64,000 bases of DNA from Phragmites australis (GCF_958298935.1 NC_084936.1:4781501-4845500), one strand, 5' to 3'; counted from the first letter of the stretch, positions 1-13,200 are shown. Program-made: numbers and translations. The notes: a model not told the origin generated them from the letters alone.

Positions 1-151
1 ACGTTTCACATAAGGAACCACCTGTGAAAATGACTATTTTTACAGGTGGTTCTTTATATGAACCGCCTGTGATAATAATCTATTATCACAGGCGGTTCAC
101 ATAAGTAACCGTCTGTGAAAATATATTTTATTTTCACATGCCGTTCGTAAC
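1..151. repeat. CACTA-like subterminal palindromic hairpins
   Basis: Three consecutive palindromes of about 40 bp lie head to tail at 15-52, 60-98 and about 106-151. Each has arms of the form GAACCnCCTGTGA and its complement around an AT-rich loop; the second has nearly perfect 17-bp arms. Arrays of short inverted repeats of this kind are typical of the subterminal regions of grass CACTA transposons, so this is probably the end of an element lying mostly outside the window. A CACTA terminus itself is not visible here. Confidence 0.6.
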
Positions 152-1309
152 TGCAGTAGGCCCTCGCTAATTGTTCAGACGATTTTTCAAATAAACCGTC
201 TGTAGAAAATTATCCTAAATATCTCGAAAAATAGTTCTTTTATAGTGTACAGCCTGTTTGGGCAGGGATTGCGGGAAGCAAGTCTACTTAGGTGAGTGGC
301 TGAGTTCTAACATCCTAGCTCGAGCTTTCATTAACTGTTAGTCCTTCTCCACTCTTCGTCCGTGATCACTTGTAAACAGAGCAAGAAAAGAAAGACATAC
401 CGAAGCTCAATACCAAGGAGACAACTACACGAATCACAACCCGAAACTGAGCTAAAATTGATCAAAGTCTGCAGCTAAACTGCTGATATTGCATGAAGAC
501 ACAAAAGCAAATACGTGTATACGAACTTGTTAGAGATATTAGAAAAAATGAGTTTAGCAGCACACTTTGATCAAAGTCTGCTGCTAAACTACTGATATTA
601 CAACCCAAGAAAGATTGTTGCGGTATCATGACATGGAGTTGCTAGAAACCAAGCTGGCGTAAGAAAAATTGTGTTTAGACATTATAGAATAAAAGTCACT
701 TAATTTCTTTTGATATTCCTCCTATATCGGGTTTATGCTGTTTAACTTACATGTTCACTTTATGAGAGTAACAGAAGATAGACATGAGTATAGGTCACAA
801 TTATGCCACATCATTTTCATTTGTACATTTTTATTACCTTTTCAAATTTTTTTGAAAGGATGCTAAGAACAGGGAATAACCAAATGAGTTGTCTATCGAT
901 GTGTATATCGGTAAGAATATTTTAGGATCCATTGAAACGTACGGGCACTCAGCTATCATATCAGAAACCGTAGATGTACAAAAATTGCACGTGTGTGTCG
1001 CACGTGCGTGATTACTAAGTAGTAGATATATAATTAAACATAGTAGAACTTGAGAAAAGAAATACCAGTTACTTAAGATGCATAAATTAAATAGATAGAT
1101 TCTGTTTTGAGAGGTAAAAAAGTGTATGAGCTATTATTGTTGAATTAGTGTATATTTTTTGTAAAGATAGGCTATACCTCTGTATGAATGATATGCAAAT
1201 TGATTGTATAGTTGTTGGTCTACAGCAGTTCGAATAGGCAGAGATCTCCTAGTTGTAAATTGTTGTCATATGCAAATATTTTCCAACCTTTCAAAAGTCT
1301 TTTCACTAC
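152..1309. other. AT-rich intergenic DNA with a 36-bp direct repeat
   Basis: No gene is visible. A 36-bp motif beginning TTGATCAAAGTCTGC occurs at 458-493 and again with few changes at 567-602, in the same orientation. The remainder is AT-rich and without coding features I can support. Confidence 0.5.
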
Positions 1310-1835
1310 TACAGAACTGGGTTTATCTGCCGGCCCATCGCTGCCGGTTCCTCATGGGCCGGCAGTGATAGGGTATCACTGCCAGTTCATAAGCCGTACG
1401 GGAAGAATCAGCTATCGTGTCTTATGAACCGGTAGTGATAAGGGTCATCACTGTCGGTCGATGGATTGAGCCGGCAGTGATGCCCTGCTCCCTCATTACT
1501 GTCGGCTTAATTCACCAACCGGCAGTGATAGCATAACATCACTGCCAACTGGTTAAATGAGCAGCAGTGATGCCCCTCTTCCCTAACTTCTCCAAGCTCG
1601 AGCTAACAGACAGTTCGATCAGAACATTCTCTCCCCCTCACAAACTCTCGGATGGCAGCACCCACTTCATTCCTTCTCCTCCTTTGATTCCCCCACCACT
1701 CAAGCTCATTTTTGGTCAAGAAGAAGGTCTAGATGAGCTCTCTCTAGCTATCCAAACAAAATTCCTTCTTTCCTCTCCATTTGCTCATTTGCCTTTTCTT
1801 CATTTTTTGGGCAAGTGAACCATGGATTTTTTTTC
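1310..1835 (+). mobile_element. CACTA transposon left end (truncated)
   Basis: The segment opens with CACTACTACAGAA, the same terminal motif seen at 13,891. It is followed by many forward and inverted copies of a subterminal motif resembling TATCACTGCCGGTTC (about 1330-1570). This is the architecture of a CACTA end, and the motif matches the element at 13,891-14,665, so the two belong to one family. I found no matching right terminus before 14,653, so the element is truncated or broken up. The right limit is approximate. Confidence 0.65.
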
Positions 1836-2726
1836 CAAACAGCAAGTAAGCTTCTAGGAGACTCTTGAGCTCAAGTAAGTTGAAATCCCCAAGTTAAATC
1901 CTATATTTAGCATTTTAACTCAAAATGTTACCTTAAAAATCAAAGTTGATCTTATCCCTTATTTTGATTTTTAATAAATTAGAAAATTTCGCCATAATAT
2001 TTAGGTATGTAGCAAGATCCAACCTCTAGACAAACTGTCTTGGGACATGGTGGGGGACAACCTGGGGCACATCTTGGCAAAAGAACAAGGTATTTGGATG
2101 GACAGATCCTCGGGAACCCGAATGCCAACTGGCAACGACATGGCTATCCGCGACGGCGAACGGCGCCCGACAGGACAGCGGCGGCCACTAGGGTTTGGAG
2201 GAGCGTGTAAATGAGATAGGGGAGGGTGTGCTGGTCCTTTTATAGGGCTAGGGGTGGCTGGGCACGAAGTGGGGAGAGGAAACGACTGGAGTTGGAAGAC
2301 GAAACGAACGGGTGGAAGATGAAACGGATAGCTTAGGCTCGAGGACGATATCTTCACTGTCCAGACTCCAAATTGGATGTTTTTTGACTCTATATTGTAG
2401 TACTCAAAAATATCTACAACTTTAGTATTCATTAGAACTTCTAAAAATGCCATCTTGATTTCCAAAAATGCGTCGCAAGTTAAACTGTTTGAATTCAGCC
2501 TTATCTGCGCAGCACTGATCTCGGGAACAATAACTCCTAGATCCATTATCTGAATGCGGACTTCCATAGGTGAAAATTGAAGCTCTCGACAATACCTACA
2601 ACTTTGGTATTGTCAAGAATTGCATTTGAGGTAGTCTTGAACACCAGATGAGGCTGAGAGATGGCACCGACTGGGCACTGCTGACTGCGCTAACACATAA
2701 GCTAAACGGGTGATGTGACAGCCACG

Positions 2727-2802
<76 letters not shown>

Positions 2803-3494
2803 CAAGGAATCAGCACTGGTGGCTCAGGTTCATTGCATGGCATCTTCGGAAGGAGAAGGTGGGTACGGCTTCAATGGCCATTAGGGCCATTAGAGCGGCG
2901 GTTTTCACTCTGAATTGCTGGAAATTGAAAGAGTATGGAGTGACTATAGGTTTTGCTTACTTCATGGATGTCAAAGTGTTTTGATTGTGCACTTACTTGA
3001 GCTTAGTTGGTCGGCCATGGCTATCAGGCGAAGGGACGACGTCGTTTGGAGGTGGATGAAAACGATCAGGTATATGCACATGCAGGTGAGCTGGTTGGGC
3101 TGGCATTAGTACACATGTGGGCCGACTTGCTATCAATCCAACATGATGCAAGGTTGATAGCATGTTGCTAGTTGTGACCAAACATGAACAAAAAGAATAG
3201 AGAGGAATTGGAGCCATAGGCTAGAGAGAAAAACAATGAGGAAAGGCAATGCACGTTGGGTTGGATCAAAAGGACGTGAGATGAGATTGTCCATGGAGGA
3301 TTTTTTTTGGATGATATAGAGAAAAAGGAACAAGGATTTATCCAACCTTGAAATTCCTTAACCTATTATAATATTTGATAAATATATTTTTCCACAAGGT
3401 TATTTTATTGTTTTAAAAAGCTCACAACCCAAAATCGAAATTTTGGGGTGCGACAAGCTATGGGTATTAGATACTTATATGATTGACTCTAGTG
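1836..3494. other. Unassigned repeat-derived DNA
   Basis: No gene is recognised. A 188-codon open frame on the minus strand (2001-2567) has a proline/serine-rich composition and no family signature, and I do not call it. The interval contains the long GA microsatellite listed separately. It may be interior sequence of the CACTA element starting at 1310, which is inference from position only. Confidence 0.4.
2729..2799. repeat. (GA)n microsatellite
   Basis: About 35 uninterrupted GA dinucleotides. It creates spurious open frames on both strands (Arg-Glu and Ser-Leu repeats) that should not be annotated as proteins. Confidence 0.97.
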
Positions 3495-4660
3495 TAAGTG
3501 GGAGATTGAATGTGATATGTCCTAGAGGCAATCATAGAGATGATTGTATCATGTCTATGTTTATGCACTTCTGAATAATGTGTTATTTTAAGAATGACTA
3601 TCATTTACATTGATTAGCAAGTATGTGACTTGTTCGTGGAACTCTTTGTTTGTATCATGATGTTATACTAATTTGATCCCTAGTTACATATCATTGTGAT
3701 GATTCATAAAACCAGCGCATGTATTGATTGATGATTATGTTTCACGGATCATAAGTATAGAGATACCGAATCAATAATGTGGGTATTTATGTTAGAGAAC
3801 ATGATGTTTGATAGACCCACCTTGAAATACTGCTGAGATTGTTATTTATAATGTGCCATCAGTTGTCATCTCAAATAGTGTACCTGCAAGATCCTTAGAT
3901 CTGAGATCGTCATTAATTCCCCGAATGTGTAGTGGCATACTTTGGAGTTGCTAAACGCTACTCCATAACTAGGTAGTCATAAATATAGTTCTTGGGTTTG
4001 TCATGAAACAAGTCGTTGGGTGTGAGCGATCAAGATGAAATTTACCCCTCCTTGATAACGGGAGAAATATCTCTGGGCCCCTCGAAGTAGTTGGATTGAG
4101 AAAGTGCATGGCCATACCAATATATGATTAAAGAGTTAATCATGATGAATCCTCTACATGATCTTGTGAATGGTCGAGCTATCACAAGGGTGGCACGTAT
4201 CTCGTCTTGAGCTTGACTGGTATCATGAGGCAAAGGGATCAGTGTATGTGTATATCAAGGTTCAACCGATATAATCTTTGTGTATACTCGGAAATCAACA
4301 TGTCCTGCTAGGGACCGCTATTGATTTCGGTTCGGAAAGGGTTTCCGAGTTGCAGCTGTTTGTACATGAACCTAATGGGTCGCACACTTAATGGGTTGGA
4401 ACAAAACATACGGATTGGATTCGTATATGGGTTTGACTGGATTGTGATCCATAAGGAGTTAGAGTCCTAAAAGCTTCCAACGTGGGAGCCCATTGGCGAG
4501 CTCTATATAAGGAGAAGAGTGGGGGTAGCGCGAGGTGTGAGTTACTCCAAAAATCTAGCCGCAACCTTCCACCTGATCTCCTAAAACCCTAGCCATGCGC
4601 GCAGTGCTAGCACAATGGCACACAGTGATCCTACCTAGTACGTGTGGATACGACGCTGCT
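3495..4660 (+). mobile_element. Copia-type LTR with upstream polypurine tract
   Basis: A purine-rich stretch at 3495-3509 (GTGGGAGATT core) is directly followed by TGTGATATGTCCTAGAGGCA at 3511. From memory this is the polypurine-tract/3' LTR junction style of Angela-like copia elements in grasses. A TATA-like element (TATATAA) at 4504-4510 is followed by a short leader-like stretch, consistent with an LTR promoter. No intact copia pol is present upstream, so this is a 3' LTR remnant. The right boundary is uncertain by about 100 bp. Confidence 0.55.
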
Positions 4661-5583
4661 ATTGCAGCGCTGATCTCCTCGGTGTGAAGATTGTGATGCC
4701 GCCGCTCGGTTGGTCGAGGTGCACGACACGACCAATCAGGATTGGTCGAAGAATGTGGCGCAACCACTCGGGACTGGTCGAGGAGCACGACGTGACCACT
4801 CGGAGCTAGTTGAAGATGCGACAGACCTGCTTGGTGGTTGGTCAAGGAATTGGTCGACGAATGTGACCACCTGCTCGGAACTAGTCGAGGAGCGTGACCA
4901 CCTACGCGGAGCTTATCGTGGGGCTGGTCGCGGAGCTAATCAGGAAGATTGACGCGCACGGCATTGGATTGGTCTACTCCAACTCTTCTTCTATTGCACT
5001 GCACGTCGAGTGGTAATGGTCTATGATCTCCTACTAGCATGGTTTCCTGGGTGAATGCGGTAGAAAATTTTTGTTTTAAGCTAGCGTAGCCTACCCGTTC
5101 TCCAACACTGGCTGCCCCAGCCAAGAAGGATTGGGTGAACTCAGTAGTCGACTTAACAAAGGAGATCATACTCCAAGCCGATAACTCTCACCAAGCCCTA
5201 GACAGAAATAGTGATAATTAGGGCAGACCAGTCAATCCCCGTCGTGAGACGCATCGGACCCAGAGAGGTATAACCCTAGGAACCAGGCTTGTCGAGATGA
5301 CAACCGGGAAAACAACCGCCATCGGACCTCACCAGTCAAAGGTCATCCGATCAATGACTTGCTTCAGGTCATCAACGACCATTAGAGATGCCTGGGGGCT
5401 TTTGAGGAGGCTTCTTCTACTCCACATCGATATAATCAGGAAACGTCCTGACATCGATCAAATTGGGACTGATCTCCGATCGCCATGGGAAAGACTCTCG
5501 GGGGTGCTGGAACGAAGCAAGGCTCAATCAACGGATGCATGGCCTTCTCTCCAGATTTATGAAACGTAAGCTATCCTACAAGG
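4661..5583 (+). repeat. Degenerate ~32-bp tandem repeat and probable gypsy leader
   Basis: From 4711 to about 4938 about seven imperfect 32-bp units occur head to tail, each beginning TGGTCGA or a close variant and containing a GTGACCAC-like core. The first three units (4711-4742, 4743-4774, 4775-4806) align without gaps. Bases 4,939-5,583 show no gene. They lie directly upstream of the gypsy gag remnant and are probably its untranslated leader. Confidence 0.6.
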
Positions 5584-7140
5584 TTCTGCCCTAGGATGAT
5601 TGAGAAATACAATGGAAGCACAAATCCTATTGAGTTTCTCCAAATCTATATCACGACCATCCAGGCGATTGATGGGAATGAGAAGGTAATGGCGAACTAC
5701 CTCCCTACAGCTCTTGAAGGGGAAGCAAGGACATGATTGACTAATCTATCGCTAGGGACAATCTACTCATGGGAGCAGCTTTGCGATGTGTTCCGAGCTA
5801 ACTCCCAGGGTACCTACATTCGCCCTGGCATGAAAAGTGATCTCCACCATTGCAAACAGATGGGGAACAAAATCTTGCGTTAGTTTGTGCATCACTTCAG
5901 CAATACCCGGAATACCATCCCCAAGATTAGCGACTATGATGTCATCCAGCCATTCAATCAAGGGGTCAAAAGCCGGTGTTGCATTGAAGACACCGCTAGA
6001 AAGAAGCCCGAAATGGTTAAGGAGCTCATGTAGATCATCAATAAGTCTGCTAGGGCCGAGGATGCGCTCCTCTATGTTAAGGAAAAGGCTCAGGGCGGTC
6101 CAGAGCAAGCGCGAGAAGAATACCAAGGGAGGTAAGGGCAAGAAAACTAAATCTGATAAAGTTTTTACAGATCTGCCTGACGTCCGTCCCAACCAAAGCT
6201 CCGGTCCTTCCCGGAGTAGAAGCTTTACACCAGGCTCTAGCGAACGAGACAAAAATCCTTGGTGTGACTTCCACCAAGCCGACAAACACAACATCTATGA
6301 GTGTTGCTCGTGGAAAAAGGTTGTCAAGGCAAGGTCGAAAAGGTGGCTAAAGGAAAGAAGATCCAGGTCGGGACACAAAGCAGGGACTCTGATTCGAATG
6401 GCAGTGAGCACGATGCGGACACGATGTCTTTCCAGCCGGGTGAGAGGACAATCGACCACATGTTCGGTGGTTCCACATCCTATGAGTCCAAGCGGCAGTA
6501 CAAGACAGTGGCCCGAGAAGTCATAGCTGCTATCCCTAAGGCTCGTCAGGCCATGAAGTGATCAGACACCAAAATGTTCTTCGACCAAGAAGACTGCCTT
6601 GATAACTTTGTACAGCCAAGTCGCTTCCCAATAGTGGTTGAGCCTATGATAAATAACTACAAGGCTACCTGAGTCCTTATTGATGGAGGGAGTTCCCTGA
6701 ACATCCTCTTCGCTAATGCACTCGGAGGAATGCATAGCTCTCGGTCTATGATTCCACCAGTTACTCAAGTCTTCCATTGTATAGTACCCTGATTTTCGGC
6801 TACTCCCATCAGCCAGATATCGTTACCCGTTACCTTCAAGAAGCAAGACAACTTCCGAACAGAAAAAATTATGTTTGACGTGATCGACATTGAGACGGCA
6901 TAGAATGCCATCTTAGGAAGACATACTCTCGCCAAATTAATGGCAGCCACGTATTACGCTTATCAGTGTGTGAAGATCCTAGGACCCGAGGGGGTTATCA
7001 CCGTCCGTGGGTTGTCCTAAAGTTGGTCTCCGTTGTGACAAGCGGAGTGTCAACATGGCAGTTCAACACAAATTGAGCCCAGACACCCACAGCGAGGAAC
7101 CCAAGAGCTCAAGGATCAAGGTAAATAAAAATCCTTAGCC
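5584..7140 (+). pseudogene. Ty3/gypsy gag-protease remnant
   Basis: Translation from about 5584 gives a gag-like protein beginning FCPRMIEKYNGSTNP and continuing through motifs typical of grass gypsy gag (EKVMANYLP, GTYIRPGMKSDL, NTIPKISDYDVI). After a gap with frame changes comes an aspartic-protease segment with VLIDGGSSLNILF near 6,680 (the D-G-S active-site type), then IDIETA...NAILGR and a short RCDKRSVNM-like tail near 7,050. Several stops interrupt the frame (near 5,735, 5,883 and 6,032, and further ones in the gag-protease linker). No reverse transcriptase or integrase follows. It is a dead 5' half of an element resembling RIRE2-type gypsy elements; the subfamily name is inference. 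Confidence 0.75.
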
Positions 7141-8055
7141 GTAATCGTGATCACAACGCCTAGAGATGCAAACCCAAAAACCTAAGGGCTTGGCTCCATG
7201 ACTAGTTCAGGGCCCATGAAAAAGTGCCTATGCTACCCCTGAGGCAATAAGGATCACTGCTTATCGTCTTAATCTAGTTTGTATCATTTAGGTTTAAGAC
7301 AATAGGTTGTTAATAAATTATGTAAGTCTTAAGTCTAAGTCCTAAGAGTACCTTCTCGTAATAATAAAGATCATATTGCCTATGAAGTTGATCAACTTTC
7401 TTTCTTTTCTTTTCTTTTTTTGCCTTACTTGTATTTTTGCGCACCTTCATGCATGACAAATAGGATAAGTCACTTCTCGGATATTTCATCCTAAACAAGC
7501 ACCCGGGGTGGCGAAAAGCTTGTCTCAATCAAAAAGGCAATATGAGTTTCCCTTTACTTTAAGATGTTTTTTTTACTATTTTGACTACCTATCCAAAATT
7601 TCTATTTTCGAGTTAACAGTCATGGCCTTAATAAGTACTAGGCGCTAGAAACCAAAAACAACTTATCATGTACCTTCTGAAAGCAAGATCTAATGACAAA
7701 GGAAGGATCGTTGTGTCACAAGCTCGGGGTTGCGAAATGGCTACTTATTGTGTTCCATGGGTGACTGGGTGCTACGATGCCTCCCACTTAAGCGGACCAT
7801 AGGCCAGTCATAATAAGCGTTCTGACTAGTGAGCAGCACATCCTGAACTAATCAAAAGAAAAGGCCAAAAAGAAAATCAAGATATGTTGTCAAAAGAATC
7901 CAACACGAAGTACTCCTATTGAATAGGGAAAAAGTTTATGTTCCTGGCTAAAACTAACAAAATCTGCCAAGTTTTACAAATTGCAGGGTAAAAGCAAAAG
8001 AACTACACTGAGGGCAAGAAATTCATCGCATCCACGAAGGCCTTGGCCCCTCAAC
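7141..8055. other. Unassigned, retrotransposon-flanking DNA
   Basis: No supported gene. The sequence lies between the plus-strand gypsy remnant and a minus-strand retroelement ORF. It probably comprises degraded interior or terminal sequence of one of them, but I see no terminal repeat that would fix a boundary. Confidence 0.4.
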
Positions 8056-9980
8056 CTTATCGGCCGACAACTCCTCTGACTTGTTCCCGAAACCTTCCAG
8101 GAGAATGTTTGCTTTGAACTCTGGTTGATGGGTCTTTAGGACAGCCCCTGCATGGGCGAGGGTCAGCTCCACACTCTATCGGGACTGGCTAAAGAGGTGT
8201 TTGATGACCGTCTCTTGGAACCCACCAAACACCTCAGCAAGCATGGTAACTCGGACAGTGAGCCCGAGAACATCATCTCCACCGGTAGCCTCTGTATGGA
8301 TCTCAACCCCAGCAAGTGCTTCCTGGAAGACGTCAAGCCTCACGACAAGATGTTGGCGGGTGGCTGACATTTGGGGCCCTTCCTTGGTGATAGCTTCTCA
8401 GGCCATGGAGAGTTATGCAAGGCGATGTGTTAGGATGACAAAGATGAATAAGCAGCTTGTTGGGGGTATTGGAGGCTCACCCTTCAATTGGACTTCTAAC
8501 ACAGCGTCTGCCTTCTCCTTCTCGGCTGTTACCTGAGAGAGCTACTGATGTAGCTCCGTAACCTCCTTTTTTAGCTCAGTGACTTAGGCGGTGGCCTTCT
8601 CAGCATCACAGTGGGTCTTGTCCAAGCGGTGCAAGGCCAACTTCAAAGAATGACAAGGTCAATACTAGTCATTTTTCTAATTGGGTTTCTAACTTGCAGG
8701 TAGAATCTTATTGCGAAGAAGGCATGGAATACTGAATCCCAGTGATGGCCTACCCACCCTTCAAGCATGTCCCCCCAAGATGCATCCAACTGAATCTCGT
8801 ACTCCTTCCTTGAAAGGGTAGCTGCGGCCTCAACACTGGCTACCTCCAGTCCCTAACTGGTCGCCACTAATGTCGGGGGCTTGCCAGGCTTGCTTCCATG
8901 TCCTTCAGAGGAAGGAGGGGTTGGAGGTTGGGGAAGTCGGGGCTTGGGTACTATCAGCGGTATTCCAACTAGCCTGCAGGAGAGACAAATTTAAAACATG
9001 CATTCTGCCAAGCATGGGACATAATTCTCAGCATACCTGAGCTGTTTACTAGTCATCGAAGGCATCACCAGGACCAGAAGAGGCGTCAATCTCTAGCTCC
9101 TTGACGCTAGATGGGTAAAAGGAGCATCACCTGATGGACTCACAGGGACTGCTACCTTCCTGCGCTCTTGGGCTGGAGGCTAAATTGTACTCGATAGATT
9201 AAAAAATTGGCACAGCTACAAAAGATTGGGGTAAATGCTCAACTTACCAAGGTCGAGGCCGCAATCAGAATCAGAATTGAGTTGACAGGAGCAGAAAGAG
9301 CAGAACCAGTTGGCGTTGGTGGTCGAACATCAACCACTGCCGAATATACTCCTGTGAAGTCCTCATCCTCCAACACTATGCTACTGTCGAAGGGTGTGAT
9401 CTGCAACGTGCCGATCCCACTCTCAATCGGACCCCTACTCCCCATGATAAGAACATCATCCGGGTCATCAGCTAGGGCTCTCACGCCAGAGAAGCTGCCC
9501 ACGTCGGCAATAGCCGTCACTACAAGTACGACTACTCAGAAAGAAAAACAGGAATCGAGAAGGTTTTTGTAGTACTTACCGACATGATTCTTGCCTGAGC
9601 TTCGGGGTCCATCTCTATGATGGGAGTTGGGACGTTCTTGCAGCTAGAAGAAGTGATGGCTTCAAAAAGAACCCCGACCTTCTTGTTAGTAGCCTCCGGT
9701 CAATACACTGCGAGAAGACGCGATAGACAAGGAGGGTAGATCTGACAGATCCCTTAAATATAGCTACTCGGGATTGAGAAATACCTATCTCACCATCTCT
9801 GGCTAGATCCAATCCATCTAGAAATAGCCAAGCCCTGGTAATCCTCGACTTTAGAGGGCTAAGGTGGTGCTTCATGAAGTCCCTGGCAACATCATATGCC
9901 GTCAAGTTCCTCTCCTTTAGGAGCAAGATCTCCCGGATAAGATTCCAGTGAAGAGTGTGTTTCACGGATCCGAAACACAC
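8056..9980 (-). pseudogene. Decayed LTR-retrotransposon ORF (coiled-coil type)
   Basis: Read on the minus strand, three blocks look like parts of one long protein. An N-terminal block (9980-9615) contains LKERNLTAYDVARDFMKHHL. A middle acidic/proline block (9520-9239) contains DSSIVLEDEDFTGVYS. A C-terminal part has a heptad-like coil (about 8660-8530, HRLDKTHCDAEKA...VTELKKEVTELHQ...LSQVTAEKEKADAV) running into 8370-8176 (AEVFGGFQETVIKHLFSQS). This organisation resembles the abundant grass proteins annotated as putative gypsy-type or unclassified retrotransposon proteins. Stops and frame changes separate the blocks. Function is unknown, and assignment to this class is from overall pattern rather than a diagnostic motif. 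Confidence 0.5.
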
Positions 9981-12900
9981 GCTTTGTATTATATTGTATC
10001 TGTATTGCTGAATGTGTATATCGCGGGCGTGCCAGTATATTCAAAGTATACAAAAGAGAACATGTAACAAAATGTAAATGAAACACGTAACTTTATTCAT
10101 TCATTATCGAAATCATAAAGTACAATTTCATATTTACAATTCATTCCACACATGTACATACGCACACGCTATTGAATATTCTTCAAGCAATTGTGTCCTG
10201 GTTCCCGAGGCCTCGTGAGGCCACCGGTTAATCACGTCCAGCTTCCGGTCGAACTACCTCCGATTAAGTTGCATTTGACTAGTTGTCTTCGAATCTGCAA
10301 GGCTGTAGTCACATACATCACAGACTAAGCAAAGTAAGCGTCAGAAACCAAAACGGTATAAGAAACAAGACAAACAGTCTAGCATGAGCCTTATGGACTA
10401 TCTATATATCTAGAACCATCATTGGCCACACTGGCCTTAAAAACTGTAGCCCCTCATCATCGGTCGTAGCCTCAGGTACTACATGACAACAGAGGGAGAG
10501 AGAGTCTAGATGCCTAGCAGTTTGCCAGCTACAACCTAACGGGAGCTCAGCAAACTGACCAATGCTTCTAGACTCCTATCTACGACATCTGAACTCGATA
10601 ACATCCCACGGCAACTCTGCCACACAGGCCAAAAAAAAGGGTGATTGCTAGACGGACAGTAGAAAGGATCCAACAGTAAGCTGCAAGGAAAAAGGCCACA
10701 AAGCAAAATAGGGTGATAACAAGGGCAAGACCATGGTCAAGCCACGCTGTCATCACAACTCAACATGAGGTAGTCACCACCAGATAAAGCACGTAATCAG
10801 CAACAGCTCAGCCAAACTAGTGATAGTAGTAGAACATCACAGGTTGTCCAACGATGGTAAAGAACCACAGAAGTAACTTAGCCCACTCCCATCAGCCAAC
10901 ACAAGGGACCTTTGGGATCAGCTATAATAAAGGTGTCAGGAAGAGGATAACAATGGGAGAAGGTCATGAAGCTACAGATGGCCTTCCCAGCCACCAACAG
11001 ATCATCAACCAAAACAAAGAGCAAGTAACACAGCCCCTATACTCAGTTTGGTAATAATAGCAAGTGCCGAATAGACAGTAACAGGGCAATAGTGCTCGGA
11101 TCAGCCCCACTCTAACCATCCGAAACAGCAAACAACTGGCAAAACGGTCGTCGACCTAGTCACAAAGGCAAGCCCACCAGCACTAGGTATCACTCTACCA
11201 GCATCACAGCAGTCATCAGGTGAACAAGATAAACACATGCAATCAAAGGCCAATAGCAGCACATAGGCCCTCGAAGAAGCCTAATATATCTTTACTGCCA
11301 ACAACACATATGGCGAACCATCAATTCCTAAAAGACAGGAAAAAGGATCAACCATAGATCTAATCAGGGGCAAAGAACAAGCTGCAGCCCGTGTAATCCA
11401 TCCATCAACTGAATAGATGAACCAGACCAACACTAGACATCATCAGCTAGCACTTAGCCAACACAAGTAATCAATGACACCTCTTGTATACCCATGGCGC
11501 CCATCAAGCCACCAAAATAATAGATCCCTGAAGAGACTAATACATCCCTATTCAGCCATAAAAGGGAGAGGCAACAATGTCATCTGCTATTTTCTCCAAT
11601 GAGTAACAACACTGACCAGCGACAGACAACAGGAGGCAGGGTAGACAGCAAGGTCACACCAAGCCACAACACAGAACAGATAATACTCTCAGGGACTATA
11701 GCACTTAAGAACAGGCACCCCTCCCTACTCGGCATCAGGAGGATGGCAACAACAAGCTAGCAGACATGTCTGCGCAACACCGGCAACAAAGGCACGGTAA
11801 CATCATTTGCCAGCCAGTCAACGGCACCACGACGAGGGTAGCACCAGCCAACGGCTTGCCTCAATTCCAAAAATAAAACAGCGGAGGGCCTCCAATATAT
11901 CATCGGCCAGGAACACAAAGAAAGGAACTACGGGGTTGGGCTTCATCACAAACGCCATCACACAAGACCATCTCCACATCATGGCTTCCAGCACAAAATG
12001 CCCGGTGGCTCCCATTCACCCGGCCAGCTTGCCGGTGGCCCTCTGGTTCCTTGCCGGCCACCACCAAAAAAAGCGATCAGCCAAACTCATAAAACAGCCG
12101 ACTACTACCCTAAAAGCACCGCCGGCCACCACAACACAGCTCCATCATCACCGAAAATTGAATACAGCTTGCCACCACACCAAAAGCACCAGCCAAATCA
12201 ACACCATCACCAGAACAAAGCCGGCCTCCATCATCACCAAAACATCAACCGGCCACCCAAATCACTAAAACAACCGCCGGCCATCAACAAGAATAGACAA
12301 CACCATAGGGCCTTCACAACAAGCACCACCGACCCAAAATCACTATTGCTCCACAAAACAGCCGGACAAACACACAGCCACCACAACAGCACCACACGCA
12401 CGAACGCGGTGATGAGTCACCAGCCGGCTCCTCCACCACAAAAAAAAAGCAGATTACAGCACACGCACGGACGCGGTGATGAGTCTCCGGCTGGCTGCTA
12501 CCACTACCAAAAAAATAGTAGATCACAGCACACGCACGCACATGGTGCCGAGGCACCGGTCGGCTAAAACACCTGCGGGCACGAACACGGCACCGAGGCA
12601 CCGGCCGGCCAAACACCTGTGGGCACGGAGGCAACATTGAGGCATGGGCCAGCCAAAAACACCAGCTCATGCATGGCACGGTGCACAACCGGCCGACACA
12701 CCTGTAGCATAGATGGCGGGGGAGGGGGAGCAGATCATCGCCGAGACCCACCGGCACTAGCGAAGATGGCCATGGCGCTCTGGCAATGGCAAAAGACGAC
12801 AGCAAGTAGTGGATTGAAGGGGGAAGAGCTCTCCTCTCTCTCTCTCTATCTATCTATCTCTCTCTCTCTCTTCTCTCTCTCTCTCTTTCTCTATCTCGCT

Positions 12901-13200
12901 GATTCGGCCCCCCTCTTCTCCGCGAGCACCCCTATGCCTTTATAACCGGTGGCGGGGGGAGTTCCCATGGGGAGAAAACGGGTCGGGAGATGGGATTTGG
13001 AAGGAGAAGAGATAAGGGTGGGGAGAGGACAACATGGGGATGAGATAAGGAGGGGCGAGCGGCACGGGGTGGCACGACTTGGCCTCAGATCAATACAAGA
13101 CAAACAGGGCGTAGGGTTATTATCCTCAGGGAGGCCCAAACCTGTCTAAAAACCCCTATGTTTCCCCCTTGTGATTCATCTACTCAAAGAATCCCCTAAT
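9981..13200 (-). mobile_element. Probable leader/LTR of the minus-strand retroelement
   Basis: No gene is supported. On the minus strand a TATA-like TTATAAAGGC lies near 12,940 and is followed by a CT/GA-rich leader (12,837-12,897), a layout expected of an LTR promoter driving the ORF at 9980-8056. The middle part (about 11,960-12,660) is rich in CCGGCCACCACCA-like repeats and gives only low-complexity open frames. I could not identify LTR termini, a primer-binding site or a target duplication, so the boundaries are those of the unexplained interval. Confidence 0.35.
12837..12897. repeat. CT/CTAT-rich microsatellite
   Basis: A run of CT dinucleotides interrupted by CTAT units. It sits just downstream, on the minus strand, of the TATA-like element near 12,940. 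Confidence 0.85.

Noticed and set aside
15..151. CRISPR-like repeated palindromes
   Set aside because: The units are adjacent hairpins without unique spacers, in a plant nuclear context; transposon subterminal repeats explain them.
2596..2984. Open frames with Arg-Glu or Ser-Leu repeats on both strands
   Set aside because: They are translations of the GA microsatellite.
11807..12567. 153- and 189-codon plus-strand frames rich in His, Pro and Thr
   Set aside because: Low-complexity reading of CCACCACCA-type repeats inside a probable LTR; no family motif and no gene structure.
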